DNA from: Hymenoscyphus infarciens
Taxonomy: Eukaryota; Ascomycota; Leotiomycetes; Helotiales; Helotiaceae
NCBI GenBank assembly: GCA_001414345.1
Contig: LLCB01000028.1
Coordinates: 124,001-188,000, forward strand
Length of the DNA stretch: 64,000 nucleotides
Direction: 5' to 3'
Shown here: piece by piece, positions 24,702 to 35,229 of the stretch
Position numbering within the stretch: position 1 is the stretch's first letter
Layout of the letters: each line of letters opens with the position of its first letter
Notes under the pieces: generated by a model
Database searches by the model: none
Seen by the model: the letters and a program-made list of their open reading frames with translations, nothing else
What the model was told of the DNA's origin: nothing
Program-made: the position numbers and the translations under genes

Positions 24702-26990
24702 AATCTCGTTGTTTGTGTGTTGTGGTGTAAAATCAATGCCGCGCTCGTCTCGTCGAGTCCCCTTTCAGCTCGGTGGTGTTCCCCTTCGCCTCAGCACTTC
24801 CTCATCCACCCCAGCCTCTCCGTCGTCGTGTCGCTACAAAAACAAAAAGAAAGTGAATGCGATGTGAGCAATGGCGAATGAAGCGAGTGAGATGTGTAAT
24901 TATGGAGCGAGGTGCGTCGGCCAGCGAGGAATGAAGGGATTACGGGGTGGGTGGAGGGTTGGAGGAGAGAGTGGTGTAGAGGTTGAAGTTTGTTTATGGT
25001 GTTGGTATGATGGTGCGTTCGAGGTTGGGACGACCACTCGGAGTTCAGTGGAGCTGAGCTGAGCTGGGGGTAAAGGCGCGGAGTGTTTAGACCAGACCAG
25101 GTGAAACAAGTAACGGCGGATGTTAGGAATTAGCGATTGATGTTTAGAAATACTAGTAGACAATGCATTCAATAGCCAAGTCGTATTATCGTATTATTGT
25201 GTGTGAGGGTAGAGTAGTGTAATGGGTTGTCTGGTGGTAAGAATAAGAAGAGGCGTGGTTGCCGAGCAGGTGAGAGAGAGTATTGGTGTTGGTGGTGAGA
25301 AAGTAGGTAGGTAGGGTAGGGTAGGGTAGAGTAGGGTAGAATAGGCTGAGCAGGATTCTTATTGTAAGGTAAGCAGCAAAGTAAGTACTGTACTATCACG
25401 ACAAGCCAACACCTATAAGAGTGGAAGAAGAGTGGTTCTGGTTACGAGACTCTACAATGGCCCGGTGCAGTGCAGTGCAGCCGTTTAACTTTATCTATTT
25501 ATCTCCTGCTCGTTTATCCATCCTCCTCCCTCTTGCCTCACTTCCTTAACCTCGCCTTAACCTCGCCTTAACCTCCCCTTGACTCCGACTGCGCACGGCA
25601 GCGATGATGAATACATTCTCTTGGCCAAGTCACGAACTCTTCAAAATTCGCAGTAGCAGAGGACCAACAAGAGGCCGGATGTGAAGAATAAGCTTACTTG
25701 CACTCCCCTATCAAATTCAATACTCGAGCAGACTCATCTCACCCAGCAACTGGCCTCTCCTTCGTCTCAGCAAAAGGTGGCGAAGCAAATCGGCAACCCA
25801 CCCGCCTCTCCTTCCCTGTAAAATCAACAGCGAATCAACAGCGAATCAACAGCGAATCACCAGCCGAAGCATCCGCTCAATTCTTCCAGCATTTCTCTTT
25901 TTCTCTTTTTCTCTTTCTCTCTTTCTCTCTTTTTCTGCAGCTTTTCGGTTTCGTATCTTCAGAAGGCCAAGTTAGGTCCAGTGCAAAAAGGGCCTCCCCG
26001 GTGTGTCAAGTTCGGAAGGGTCCGAGTTTCAGTCTCCCCCTCCGCCTACCTACCCAATCATCTCCCGTCGCAAGCTTCCCCAAAATAAATCCCTGAAAAG
26101 CCCAGCAAAAACAAAAACAAAATACCCTTCAGAAATCAAAGCATTCGGATTGAATCTTCATAAGGAAGCTCTCTCTCTCGTCGCCTTTTAATTCCTAATT
26201 TCCGTGTAGCTTAAACACGTTCATTTTTCTAGAAACCTCCCCGCCAGAAGAAGAGTCAACAGCCAAGGTTTCTACATCTCCATGTGTAAGTAAGTAAGCA
26301 GACCGATCCATTACGCGGCAACGGAGGCTGTGTTGTGCCATGCATGCAGCAGAGGAAGAGATTCTCTTTGTGGTGGGGGAAATACATCTGAGATACTTTA
26401 TCGGATGTCTTGGAGGGGTGTTGAGGGGTTTTGAATGGATGGGGATTTTTGAAGCATGACGGGATCGATGTTCTTTTTGGCTCGGGAGGGCCGGTGCGGA
26501 GGAGGGCTTACTTGCCAGTCCAGTGTTTAGGAGAAGTTGGGCCCATCCCCTGGAAGACAGGTCCTCCGTAGTTGGAGATCTTTCTTCGGCTGTTGGTGGG
26601 ATGTTTTGATTTGGGGCAGGGGGCTTTTCTCTCAGCTCTGATTCGTTGCATATTTGGTTTCTGTTTTTCGTATGTTTTTCGTATGTGTATTTGGCTGCCA
26701 ACTACAAAAATAGTTTAGAGATTAAATCCGAGGTATCCAAGATTTATGTGACACCAGCTCGTCGATATATTTGTTAAAGGTACGAGTACCGACAAGATAA
26801 GACAAGAAGTCAGCTCTTTCTTGGCTTGTGGCGCAGAACCCGTGTTGTACGTACAGTTGCTGTGTGGTGACGAATCCCTCCTCCTCATACGAAGGGATTT
26901 AATGTCGGGATTCCGGTTACGGTATTTTTCTCTCGTTGGTTGATATGGTTGGGATCTACCAGCCTTGTTTGTTGTTCTCTCCAAGTGCGG
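24702..26990. other. Upstream region of the ADAM gene, no supported gene
   Basis: It should hold the promoter of the minus-strand protease gene. Low-complexity stretches include GGTAGGGTAGA-like repeats near 25,307-25,345, CCTTAACCTCG units at 25,545-25,580, CAACAGCGAAT units near 25,827-25,858 and a CTCTTTTTCTC tract at 25,893-25,936. Open frames at 25,698-26,096 (+) and 26,195-26,701 (-) lack introns, family features and natural composition, so I do not call them genes. Confidence 0.45.
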
Positions 26991-28992
26991 GGTAAGAGTC
27001 TGGAAAGTTCGTTCTTCTTCCCTAACTACCTTGTTTTGATTTCCCTCTGAAAGCTTTAGACCACGAGGACAGAAGTTGTCATCTCAGATACTCACCACGA
27101 AGTTACAGATCTTCTCACTCCATTCTTATTAATATTGGCCCTTTCCCTCAGGAATATCTTGACATACTTCTACACCACCTGTCAAGTAACCTATGAGACG
27201 ATTCGCGGGAAGGAAAAGTTAGTGGTTGAGAAACTACCCAGCAACCAACACCAAGAATTGAAAAGTCTTGTCAACCTCACAACCTTACCAACTCATGATT
27301 CATAAGTACATATTCTTTCTACTATACTGCTATGTAAACACTTCCCTCAACGCCCGAAATGTGAGTCTTGAAGAGTTCCTAGTCGTATGCAGACGTGAAA
27401 TGTTATTAGAGAGCTAGGAGAAAGTAGATAGCCTTGCAAGTGCGAGACGTGGGACGAGAACGTAGAGGAATTAGAAGATTAGAAGGATTTTACTTTAAGA
27501 TTTAACTTTACTATGACAAACCCTATAAACCAAATTCTAAGCGCTAAAAAAGCACTCTGAATTTCGAATTTTAGTCTAGCTTACTCGTTAATAGTTAGCT
27601 TATCTAACAAACGTGATACCTGGATTACTAGATAATTAATAGCTTATTTATAACTTCTTTTAGCTTCTAAATATACGTTGGTTTACTTCTTAGTTAATAG
27701 CTTACTTGTTAATTAATAGATTACTCGTCAAATTAGTAGTTAGATTAGCGGCGATTTAATAGTCTACTACTAAAGTCTTTTAGTCTAGCTTACTAGACTA
27801 TAAATAGCTTACTTACTAAATGTTTTACTTAGGTTACTAGACTATTAATAGCTTATCGAGACTTCTCTTTTTAGCTCTTAAATATAGATTATAGTTAGAT
27901 TACTAAGTAATTAGTAGCTTATCTACTACTTTTTAGCCTCTAAGCTTAGTTTAGTTTACTCGTAGATAACTCGTAAGTAACTAGTAGATTATCTATAGAT
28001 AACTTATAGTTTACTTAAAAATAACTTATAGTTTACTTATAAACAACTATTAGCTTATCTATAGTTAACTCGTAGTCTACTTATTACCTTTTAGTCTTAA
28101 AAAGAGTAGTTAGTTAGCGTCTATTATATAGCACGTATTAAATCTCTGAAAATCTATATAAAGATTAAATAGCTGATAATAAATCGTCTAAGATTTAATT
28201 TCTCTCTTTACGAGTTCTTTTAAGAGAAGGAATTTGTTATTACGAGGTATAAGAAGTAGAGGTTAGAGTACTTGTTATTTAGTTAGCTACGACTTTATTT
28301 TTAGAGAAGTATAATATTTAGAAGAGAGAGTAAGAGATATTAATAGACGATAGAACTTTAAGACTTTGATAGGAGAATTAGAGAGTAGGAAGGTCGGTGA
28401 TAATAGAGTAGAGAAGTTTATTACTATGAATTAAGAGGCTTTTTAGAGGAAAGATAGAGAGAGATACTAAATTATATCGAGATATAAAAGATATAGAAGA
28501 AAGGATTTAAGAGATAAGAGTTAGATATTCAGTTCTTATATAAATACCGTGCTTTTATTTCTAGTAATATAGTTCTTAGAGTATTATCGTAGTAGTCGCT
28601 TAGTATAAGAGGGTGAGGAGGAAATAGAGAGCTATTTGTTAGTATTCTAGATACTTAAGAAAGCTGATTTATACTAATCTATAGTTACTACGTTTCGATA
28701 TTACTCTAGAGAGCTAATATATAAGTTGCTTTGTTTTTAGAATGTTATAAAGCAAGTTTAGTTACTTCGTAGTCCGCTTTATTTACCTATTTATCCTGTA
28801 AAGTCAAGCTACGAGTTTTATATTCGAGGGTACCTCACTCTGCGGACTAGAACTAGCTTAGAAACATCAACGAGCCCACTCATCTGAAACGATGGATTCT
28901 GGAGAATTTACCATCGAGGGGACTGTAATTGTAGCTCTAGCCTTTTTTGCCTCTACACTCTTTCTATGACTCGCCATCTTCTTTTTTACAGC
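26991..28992. other. RIP-like AT-rich block
   Basis: From about 27,480 the sequence becomes very AT-rich with TTAATAGCTTACT-type words. The segment 27,540-28,110 has repeated units and is listed separately. From 28,200 to 28,780 no frame stays open for long; it is probably an old transposon remnant. Composition returns to normal near 28,850. Confidence 0.55.
27540..28110. repeat. Decayed AT-rich tandem-like repeat
   Basis: Words such as TTACTAGATAATTAATAGCTTA and TTAGCTTCTAAATATA recur every 60-120 bases (near 27,627, 27,663, 27,787, 27,837, 27,900, 27,945). The copies differ mainly by transitions, as expected after RIP. Confidence 0.5.
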
Positions 28993-29626
28993 TTACACTA
29001 TCGTGACAGTAAAAACCCCACAATGTTTCTTCAACTCACAACCCGTCGCATCAGCATCCCCCTGGCAACATTCCCAAGTAAAGCATTCTGGAAACTCATC
29101 AACCCTCCAATCACCGGGGATCTCCATCTCATATCCAGCATTAAGATCGTCGTCGTCTGGGAATGCATCGTCGTTTAATTCGAGGGTGCCTAGAATACTT
29201 GTCATTGCTTTCTCCTGAAAAGAGGAGGTAGAAAGTCGACATACCAGAATGGAATTCACAAGATTTCTCTCTGTTATTTTCTGTATCGAAGTTCTCGTTG
29301 CATTGTTTGCACTTGAGGATTTGGACGAGATTTGGTTTTGTTGGTTTTTCGTTGTAGGGGGTTTGTTCTGCTCCTTCCTCTGTTTTCAACCTTTTTTTCG
29401 GTGGGTTTTCAATTTCATCCTCTTCTTCTTCTTTCTTCTTCAAGGGCTGGGTGATGATTATTTGATCTTGGACTGCAGAGCGGAATTCGGAGGAGGTGGT
29501 GATTGCGTTGAGGAGGATAGTTCGGAGGGTGGTGGGTGAGGCTTGTGAGATTGCTTCGGTCAGTGGATCTATGTTTTTGGATGGTGTTTCTAGTACTTTA
29601 GGAGATGTGTTTTTGTTTTTGGACCT
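28993..29626 (-). CDS. Conserved Cys-rich fungal protein, 5' end not found
   Basis: Two exons, 29626 (or further upstream) to 29245 and 29189-28993, stay in frame for 193 codons. The segment LKCKQCNENFDTENN followed by CEFHSG and later WECCQGDADATGCELKKH gives a C-x2-C, C-x2-H, CC, C, H arrangement known from a widespread small fungal protein of unknown role. It also has a basic KKRLK motif and an N-terminal helix (LTEAISQASPTTLRTILLNA). The frame runs upstream only to a stop at 29627-29629, with no ATG; a start may lie on an unseen exon or be lost. An ATG at about 29,645 is in another frame. The gene abuts an AT-rich RIP block, so 5' decay is possible. Confidence 0.6.
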
Positions 29627-30047
29627 TTAAACTTGAAGGATTACACATAGGAAGATAATGATGAAAGAGAGTGTGTTTGTACAATTTTATGCTTTATAAT
29701 AGATGTATGATGTCATAGATATATTATGAAAGATAGCTATGAATAAGTGAACGAGTTTAGTAGAAAAGTCTCGTCTTAGAGCCTGTTTAGCTCGTGTATA
29801 TCTAGGATATATACTACTAATAATTTTAAGGTAATATAGATATATATATACTAATTCTATATATACACTAGTGTTTAGTATATATATTTAAAAGTAATAT
29901 AAATCTCTTATTTAACCTTATATATCTTAGTATATAGATAAATAGGATATATACTACTAAAAAAAGGTTTAGACCTCTATAGAGATAAATCTTTAAAGAT
30001 TTATATATATCTTTTATTTACTCTACTACCTAGTACTTATATACACT
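29627..30047. other. AT-rich sequence
   Basis: Very AT-rich DNA with TATATA runs between the Cys-rich gene and the compact LTR element. No gene is seen. The five bases 30043-30047 (ACACT) are the left target-site copy of the adjacent element. Confidence 0.5.
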
Positions 30048-30160
30048 TATGACGGAAAAAAGGGGGTCTCACGTGACCCCTTTTCCCTATATATATAGCA
30101 GAGTTTTCACCTCCGAATATAAGGCTCCTTAGAGCGTTTTCAACCCAAAAATACGTCACA
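30048..30160 (+). repeat. Left LTR of the compact copia-like element
   Basis: 113 bases, about 90 percent like the right repeat by eye. It contains the palindrome GGGGTCACGTGACCCC-like core (GGTCTCACGTGACCCC) and a TATATATATAG box that may be the promoter. Confidence 0.75.
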
Positions 30161-30562
30161 GTTATAAGCCCGGTTTACACCTAGAGTATAATCTACAACT
30201 TCTGCTTACGCATTCAATATATTACTACGTATTCGGAACGCTCTCCGCTGTTAGAGTCAGCGTAAACAACCCCCCCTCGATGCTCACTCTCGACGAGCAC
30301 TCGAAAGCCCTACTGCGATCGAAGCAGGGCTCTCCTAACTTCGAATACGAGACTCTCCCAACGAGCGCGAACAAGGACTCTCCTAACAAGCGTGGACGGG
30401 ACTCTCCCACGGGACTCTCTCAACTTCGAAAGCCCTACTACGAGTAGGCATTCAAAACCGGAAGCCCAGCGGCGCGCTGGCTCACCCTAAGGGGTGCTCG
30501 AAGATATATTCGAATTCGGAAGCCCGGTACTCTACGAAGCTGGCATACAAATACAACGCTAA

Positions 30563-31117
30563 CTACGAGCCACCACATCCACGAACTGGTCAGTGAGGAA
30601 CGTGAAAATTACAGGCATCAAACGAGCGAAGTGCTCACACTGTGCCGTGACCCATGCTCAGAACGTTGTTTCAAGACATATCTCTGAGAACAGGAGCATG
30701 CGACCATTCTGGCGGTGCTCGTGGGATCTGTTTGATTTCCCTACTGGACATAATGGGGCTGAATGGCTCCTCCTGATAAAAGAAGAGTATAGTGGGAAGC
30801 TTTTTGGATTTGTGATAACAAACAAAAGGGGAGAAACAGTGTTTGAGAAGCTCAGGAACTTCGAAAGATGGGTCAGACGACAATACGGTCTTTCAATTTG
30901 CAAGCTAAAGCATGACAACGATAAGTCAGTAATCCCATGGCATGGAGCATCGGAATACACTTTGTGGGCTGCAGAAATTGGAATAGACCTGGAACTTACG
31001 CCAACCTACTACATCTACGAACGCCACCCGCTGTCTTCGCCAAAGCCAGAGCCAATAACGTGCCAGAGTACAAGGGAAGAAGTTGGACAGAATCTAGGAG
31101 TGGGACTTTACCCTTGA
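30563..31117 (+). pseudogene. Copia-type integrase core fragment, reading frame open
   Basis: The frame is open from 30563 to the stop at 31115-31117, about 184 codons, with no ATG near its start. A CSHC pair is left of the zinc-binding part. The catalytic core shows the first Asp in WDLFDF, a copia-like EWLLLIKEEYSGKLFGF segment, the second Asp in KLKHDND and Glu in YIYERH; the spacing between the second Asp and that Glu is 34 residues, as in the DD35E integrases. No stop codon interrupts it, although the surrounding DNA is RIP-damaged. The upstream His pair of the zinc finger, gag, protease and reverse transcriptase are absent. It is a remnant of Pol or, less likely, a retained single-domain protein. 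Confidence 0.7.
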
Positions 31118-31260
31118 ATGCGACGGAATCGCTGTTTAGGAGTGCGCTCCGCAGAATTCTCTATAGTAGGAATAGAGGGCGATGTAGTTAAGGGGTTCTT
31201 TTACAATCTAGCCTACTGTTATTATAGGCCTAGGAAGCTGTCTTCTAGACCTAAGGGGTA

Positions 31261-31373
31261 TGTCACGGAAAAAGAGGGGTCTCACGTGACCCCTTTTCCC
31301 TGTATATATAACAGAGTTTTCACCTCCGAATATAAGGCTTCTTAGAGCGTTTTCAACTTAAAAATACGTTATA
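31261..31373 (+). repeat. Right LTR of the compact copia-like element
   Basis: Direct repeat of 30048-30160; its 3' end CGTTATA corresponds to CGTCACA in the left copy (two C-to-T changes). Confidence 0.75.
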
Positions 31374-31773
31374 ATACTAATATATATACTACGAGCTAAA
31401 CGATTACTTAGTATATTAAGAAATAGTTAATAATATATACTAACTTATACGAGGTTACTTAGAGTCTCTTATTAGATATTTATATATATATTTAAATAAT
31501 TTATACGAGTTAAATACGCTCTTATATAAGTACTTTCTAAAGACTTTATATTTAAAAATCTTCTATCTATTATACTCGAGCTTTTTATATAAGTCCTAAG
31601 TAACTAAGAGTTCTTAAAAGCTAATTTAGCACGTATTTAATTTAATTTAAATATATAAGATTTATATATAAGTATAAGATTAAAAGGTACTCGTTTATAT
31701 CTTTTTATATTATAAGTTTAATCTTAAATATATTCTATATTATTTAGCTCGTATATATATTTTAATATATATT
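31374..31773. other. AT-rich sequence between two LTR elements
   Basis: About 400 bases of RIP-like AT-rich DNA with no gene. ATACT (31374-31378) and ATATT (31769-31773) are the target-site copies of the elements to the left and right. Confidence 0.55.
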
Positions 31774-32119
31774 TGTAATAGCACGAAATACATATAACTA
31801 TAGAAGAGGTATATAGAAGTGCGTTTGGCAGAATAACGTATATAAATACTAGGCTCTAATACAGAAGAAAAGACTAAACTAGCCTTTTCTAACTCTAGGA
31901 GAGTAGGCTACTATATACAAGAGGTTCAGACTATACAAAAGGGTCCGAAACCAACCAACGATATACGTCGGCTAATATAAAAGCCCGAACCCTACGAAGT
32001 ACGTCTAAAAGTCCAGACATACGTAACCTTCCTAAATTAGACAATGCAAAACAACAACTACCGAAACCTTATATGTGGCAGGTACTCCCAGCTGTCTAGG
32101 ATGACGGCATGCCGTCACA
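31774..32119 (+). repeat. Left LTR, non-coding element
   Basis: It contains GCTCTAATACAGAAGAAAAG, which is GCTCTGATACAGAAGAAAAG in the right copy. Inside lie CTTTTCT-type inverted words around AAAGACTAAACTAGCCTTTT. C-to-T and G-to-A changes are more numerous here than in the right copy. Confidence 0.85.
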
Positions 32120-32429
32120 TCCCCCTCTCTTGAAAAAGACTCGTCCTCGAGTCTTCTCTCTCTTGTCGTTTAGAGCTGAATCGGGATGGTGTAAGTGTTG
32201 TAACATTTGTCGTATTTGATTTTGTCGTAAGCGAGAAAGTTAGGGTCTGAATCGTAGCTGACCCAGTTTGTAGATGCTTTGTTTATCGTAATTTGTCGTA
32301 AGCGAGACGAGATGTCGATATGGGTTCTGAATCGTAACCGACCCAATTCGTAGATGCTTGCAAAATAGAGACTTCGTTTCCAATCCTTCAATATCAAAGC
32401 AAGCGTTCGCTAAAAGAGTGTGGTCCGAT

Positions 32430-33060
32430 CCTGTCTAGCAGGTCGGAAAAAGTTTAAAGCAGAGTCGAAGGCGAATTCAGAGTAGAGTCGGAAGTCGTTC
32501 GGTTGAGAAGCAGTGATAACTCAGTTAAGAGCTCACTTCGAGAGCGTACTGACTCGCATCCGATTCGAATTCAAAAAGTGAAAAAAGGACTTCTGGCCCG
32601 GCCAGAAGTGAAAGAAAGTAGGAAAGAAAAAGTTTAGAATAGTCGAAGGCGAATTCAGAGTAGAGTCGTAGGTCGTTCGGTCGAGAGGTGACGTTGAAGG
32701 TGACAGTGATAACTCAGTTAAGAGCTCACTTCGAGAGCGTACCGACTCGTATCTGATTCGAATTCAAAAAAAAAGAGTGTAAGTTCGTCTGAGGTCGGCG
32801 GGGACTTAGAGTGAAGTCGGAAACGAAAAAGTTGATAATGTCGTAGATAGTGATAACTTAGCTAAGAGGTTACTATCCTTTTGAGAGCGTACTGATTCGT
32901 ATCCGATTCGTCTAAACTTAGGTCGCGGTAGTTTAAAGTAAAGTCGGATAGTGCTTGGTCAGGATTAATAGTAATAACTTAGCTAAGAGCTTACTTCTAA
33001 GTTTCGTCCTAGTAGAGAGCGTATTATAACTGATTTATATCTAATTCGAATTAGAATAAA
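32430..33060 (+). repeat. Four copies of a ~130-base module
   Basis: Modules near 32,440-32,570, 32,630-32,768, 32,790-32,912 and 32,925-33,057 each run from AGAGTAGAGTCGGA through GTGATAACTCAGTTAAGAGC to GAGAGCGTACTGACTCG and ATCCGATTCGAATT. A fifth copy, the least mutated, lies at about 34,390-34,535. The later copies show more transitions. Confidence 0.75.
32589..32609. repeat. Perfect 21-base palindrome
   Basis: ACTTCTGGCC-C-GGCCAGAAGT is a perfect 10-base inverted repeat. A copy at 33067-33087 has the same frame with four transitions and is still self-complementary in its arms. Confidence 0.85.
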
Positions 33061-33124
33061 AAAAGAACTTCTAGCCTAGCTAGAAGTAAAAAGAAAGTAA
33101 TAAAAGTAAGAAAGACTCCTTACT

Positions 33125-33955
33125 AGAGTCGGTAGGGTTTCGGCTGTTTAAAAGCGAAGTTGTAGCTAAGTTATCGAAGTTGAATTTGTTGTCCGAGTAT
33201 CCGAGGATAATAAAAGGGGTAGTTTCGGGTGGTTAAAGGCGAAGTTGTTTCTAAAGTTGTTAGAGTTTCGCTGTCTAAAGTTTAAGATAATAAAAGGGGT
33301 AGTTTCGGCTAGTTAAATGAACTTGATGCTATAGTTATTAAAGTTGAAATTATTATCCGAAGTCTAGGATAATAAAGGGATAGTTTCAGCTAGTTAAAAG
33401 AGTTGTTACCGAATATTGAAAACGCTGTCTGAAGTTTAGGATAATAAAAGGAGTAGTTTCGGCTGGTTAAAAGACGAAGTTGTTACCGATGGTTATTAAA
33501 GTTTTGCTATCTAAAGTTTAAGATAATAAAAGGAGGGGTTTCGGCTAGTTAAAAGAGTTGTTGCTGAAAGTTGAAATTGTTATCTAAAGTCTAAGATAAT
33601 AAAAGGAGGGATAGTTTTAGCTAGTTAAAGGCGAAGTTGTTATCGAAGTTTATTGAATTGAAATTCTTATCTAAGTAACTAGGGATAATAATAAGGGTAT
33701 TTTTAGCTGGTTAAAGGAGTTTGTTGCCGAATGTTGTCGTATTGAAATTCTTGTCCGAGTATCCGGGGACAATAAAAGGGGTGGTTTCGGCTGGTTAAAA
33801 GAGTTGTTACCGAATTTGAAAATGCTGTCCGACGTTTAGGATAATAACAGGTGGGGTTTCGGCTGGTCAAAAGCGAAGTTGTTGCTGAGTTGTCGAAGTT
33901 GAAATTGTTATCCGAAGTTTGGGATAACAAAAGGAGGGACAGTTTCGAGTACGAC
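33125..33955 (+). repeat. Tandem array of ~90-base hairpin units
   Basis: About nine to ten units of 75-105 bases. Each has GTTTCGGCTGGTTAAAAG, then GAAGTTGTTACCGAA, then a short hairpin TTATCC-GAAGTTTA-GGATAATAA, then AAAGGAGG. The hairpin arms pair in most units even where the bases differ. The unit size and order are stable; most substitutions are transitions. Confidence 0.85.
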
Positions 33956-34535
33956 ATTTATCGGTACTATCGTAGGAACTGTGTTGCTCAGGCCTGTAGG
34001 CCGCCTTGTTCCCTTCAGGGTACTTAAGGACTTAATCGTCATCTTCCGATTTCAAAGAAGAGTCGCTGTCGTATCGTGGGGAGCTCGGAGCTAGATAGAG
34101 GGGTATTCTAAACCGAAGAGTTTCTCAGCAAAGTTATAATTCCAGCGTCTCTTAAGCGTAGCAGACGCGTTTCGGAGCTGAGGTGTGTATCCCACATATA
34201 GAAGAACCTTTCCAACTCTGGTATCTCTCCGAGTATGGCCGTACTCGAAAAGCAACCTTTTGAAGTCGGCAAAAGTTTCTTCAGCGTAATCTTTTTCTTA
34301 ATTCCATTTCCATCTCTTTCAACCTTTCAACCTTTGTACCGGCGGGGACTCGGTCTATAACCGCAGTTATTTTGAATGTTCGCTGGTAGAGGTTCGAGGG
34401 AAGTTCAGAGTAGAGTCGGATGATATTCGGTCGGTATTATTGAAGACAGCGATAACTCAGCTAAGAGCTCGCTTCTGTGTTTCGTCCTGATGGAAAGCGT
34501 ATTTCGACCGATTTGTATCCGATTCGAGGGAAGTG

Positions 34536-35229
34536 GTGGGAAGGCATCAGGGGCAGCGGTGTCCCTTAAGCGAAAGAGGTCTGAATTCGGGCTTTGAAAG
34601 CAAAGGAGGGTTCGAACGAAGGTCGAATCGGGGAGGCTTCGGAGGTGAGATTTTTGACTTCGAAGTTCGCTTGTAATTTTGTCCTCCATCTCTCGGCTAA
34701 CCGATCGTTTTGTCCTTTGTTTTTGTACTGCTATCTCTCGTCTATATATCGTCCGTATTTGAAAAGTCCCGCTGGTCTCTTCGACCGTTGTTGTTTCGTC
34801 GGGATCTTCTAGATCTTAGTATACGGGTATAATTCAGAAAGGGTTCAGGGGGGTCTTTCGAAAAGGGGGGTGGCCCTAGAAGGTCGTTCAACGCCTCGTG
34901 GCGGAACTGGTTTAGGGGGGGGGGTAAGATCAGATTCGGAAGCCTTCGCAATGACTATGTTACCGAATCTGGGGTTATTAGAAGCCTCAGGGACACTTAG
35001 CGTATCCCGCTTTCCTTGACGTGTCCGTAACACGATTTTTACTAGCTGTCTATATAGACACTAAACCCTGGTGTCACTGGCCGTCTGGGTGGTCTCTGAT
35101 TACCCGGCTATTTGAGGTTGTCCTTAGCGACTGATCTGAATCGGACCTGAAATAAAAAGAGGTTCGCCGACGCGCTCGAAAGAGATATTATTAAGGCCGT
35201 CACCGGCGAAGAAGAGTTTAGCCTTTTTA
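34536..35229. other. Rest of the internal region
   Basis: It has higher GC content than the rest of the island and holds a G run at 34,915-34,923. Open frames on the minus strand (34,405-35,033) are short, overlapping and lack family features, so no gene is called. Confidence 0.5.

Larger units (their letters stand above)
30048..31373 (+). mobile_element. Compact copia-like LTR retroelement with only an integrase
   Basis: Two direct repeats of 113 bases, 30048-30160 and 31261-31373, share the segment from GGTCTCACGTGACCCC through GAGTTTTCACCTCCGAATAT to CTTAGAGCGTTTTCAAC. Their ends are the inverted pair TGTGACG...CGTCACA, altered by transitions. The flanks are ACACT on the left and ATACT on the right, a 5-base target-site duplication with one C-to-T change. 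The purine-rich AAGGGGTA just before the right repeat may serve as polypurine tract. The inside is only 1.1 kb and encodes an integrase segment (30563-31117) with no gag, protease or reverse transcriptase, so the element cannot transpose by itself. The 5' part of the inside (30,225-30,540) has repeated ACTCTCCCAAC-like and GAAGCCC-like words. Confidence 0.75.

Noticed and set aside
25698..26701. Frames of 132 (+) and 168 (-) codons upstream of the ADAM gene
   Set aside because: Built from CT-rich and AACAGCGAATC repeats; no domain, no splice structure.
31795..31900. GCTCTGATAC in the LTR as a primer-binding site
   Set aside because: The word is complementary to plant initiator tRNA sites, but it lies inside the LTR, not just after it, so it is probably chance.
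33125..33955. CRISPR-like array
   Set aside because: Units vary in length and sequence, there are no unique spacers of fixed size, and the host is a fungus.
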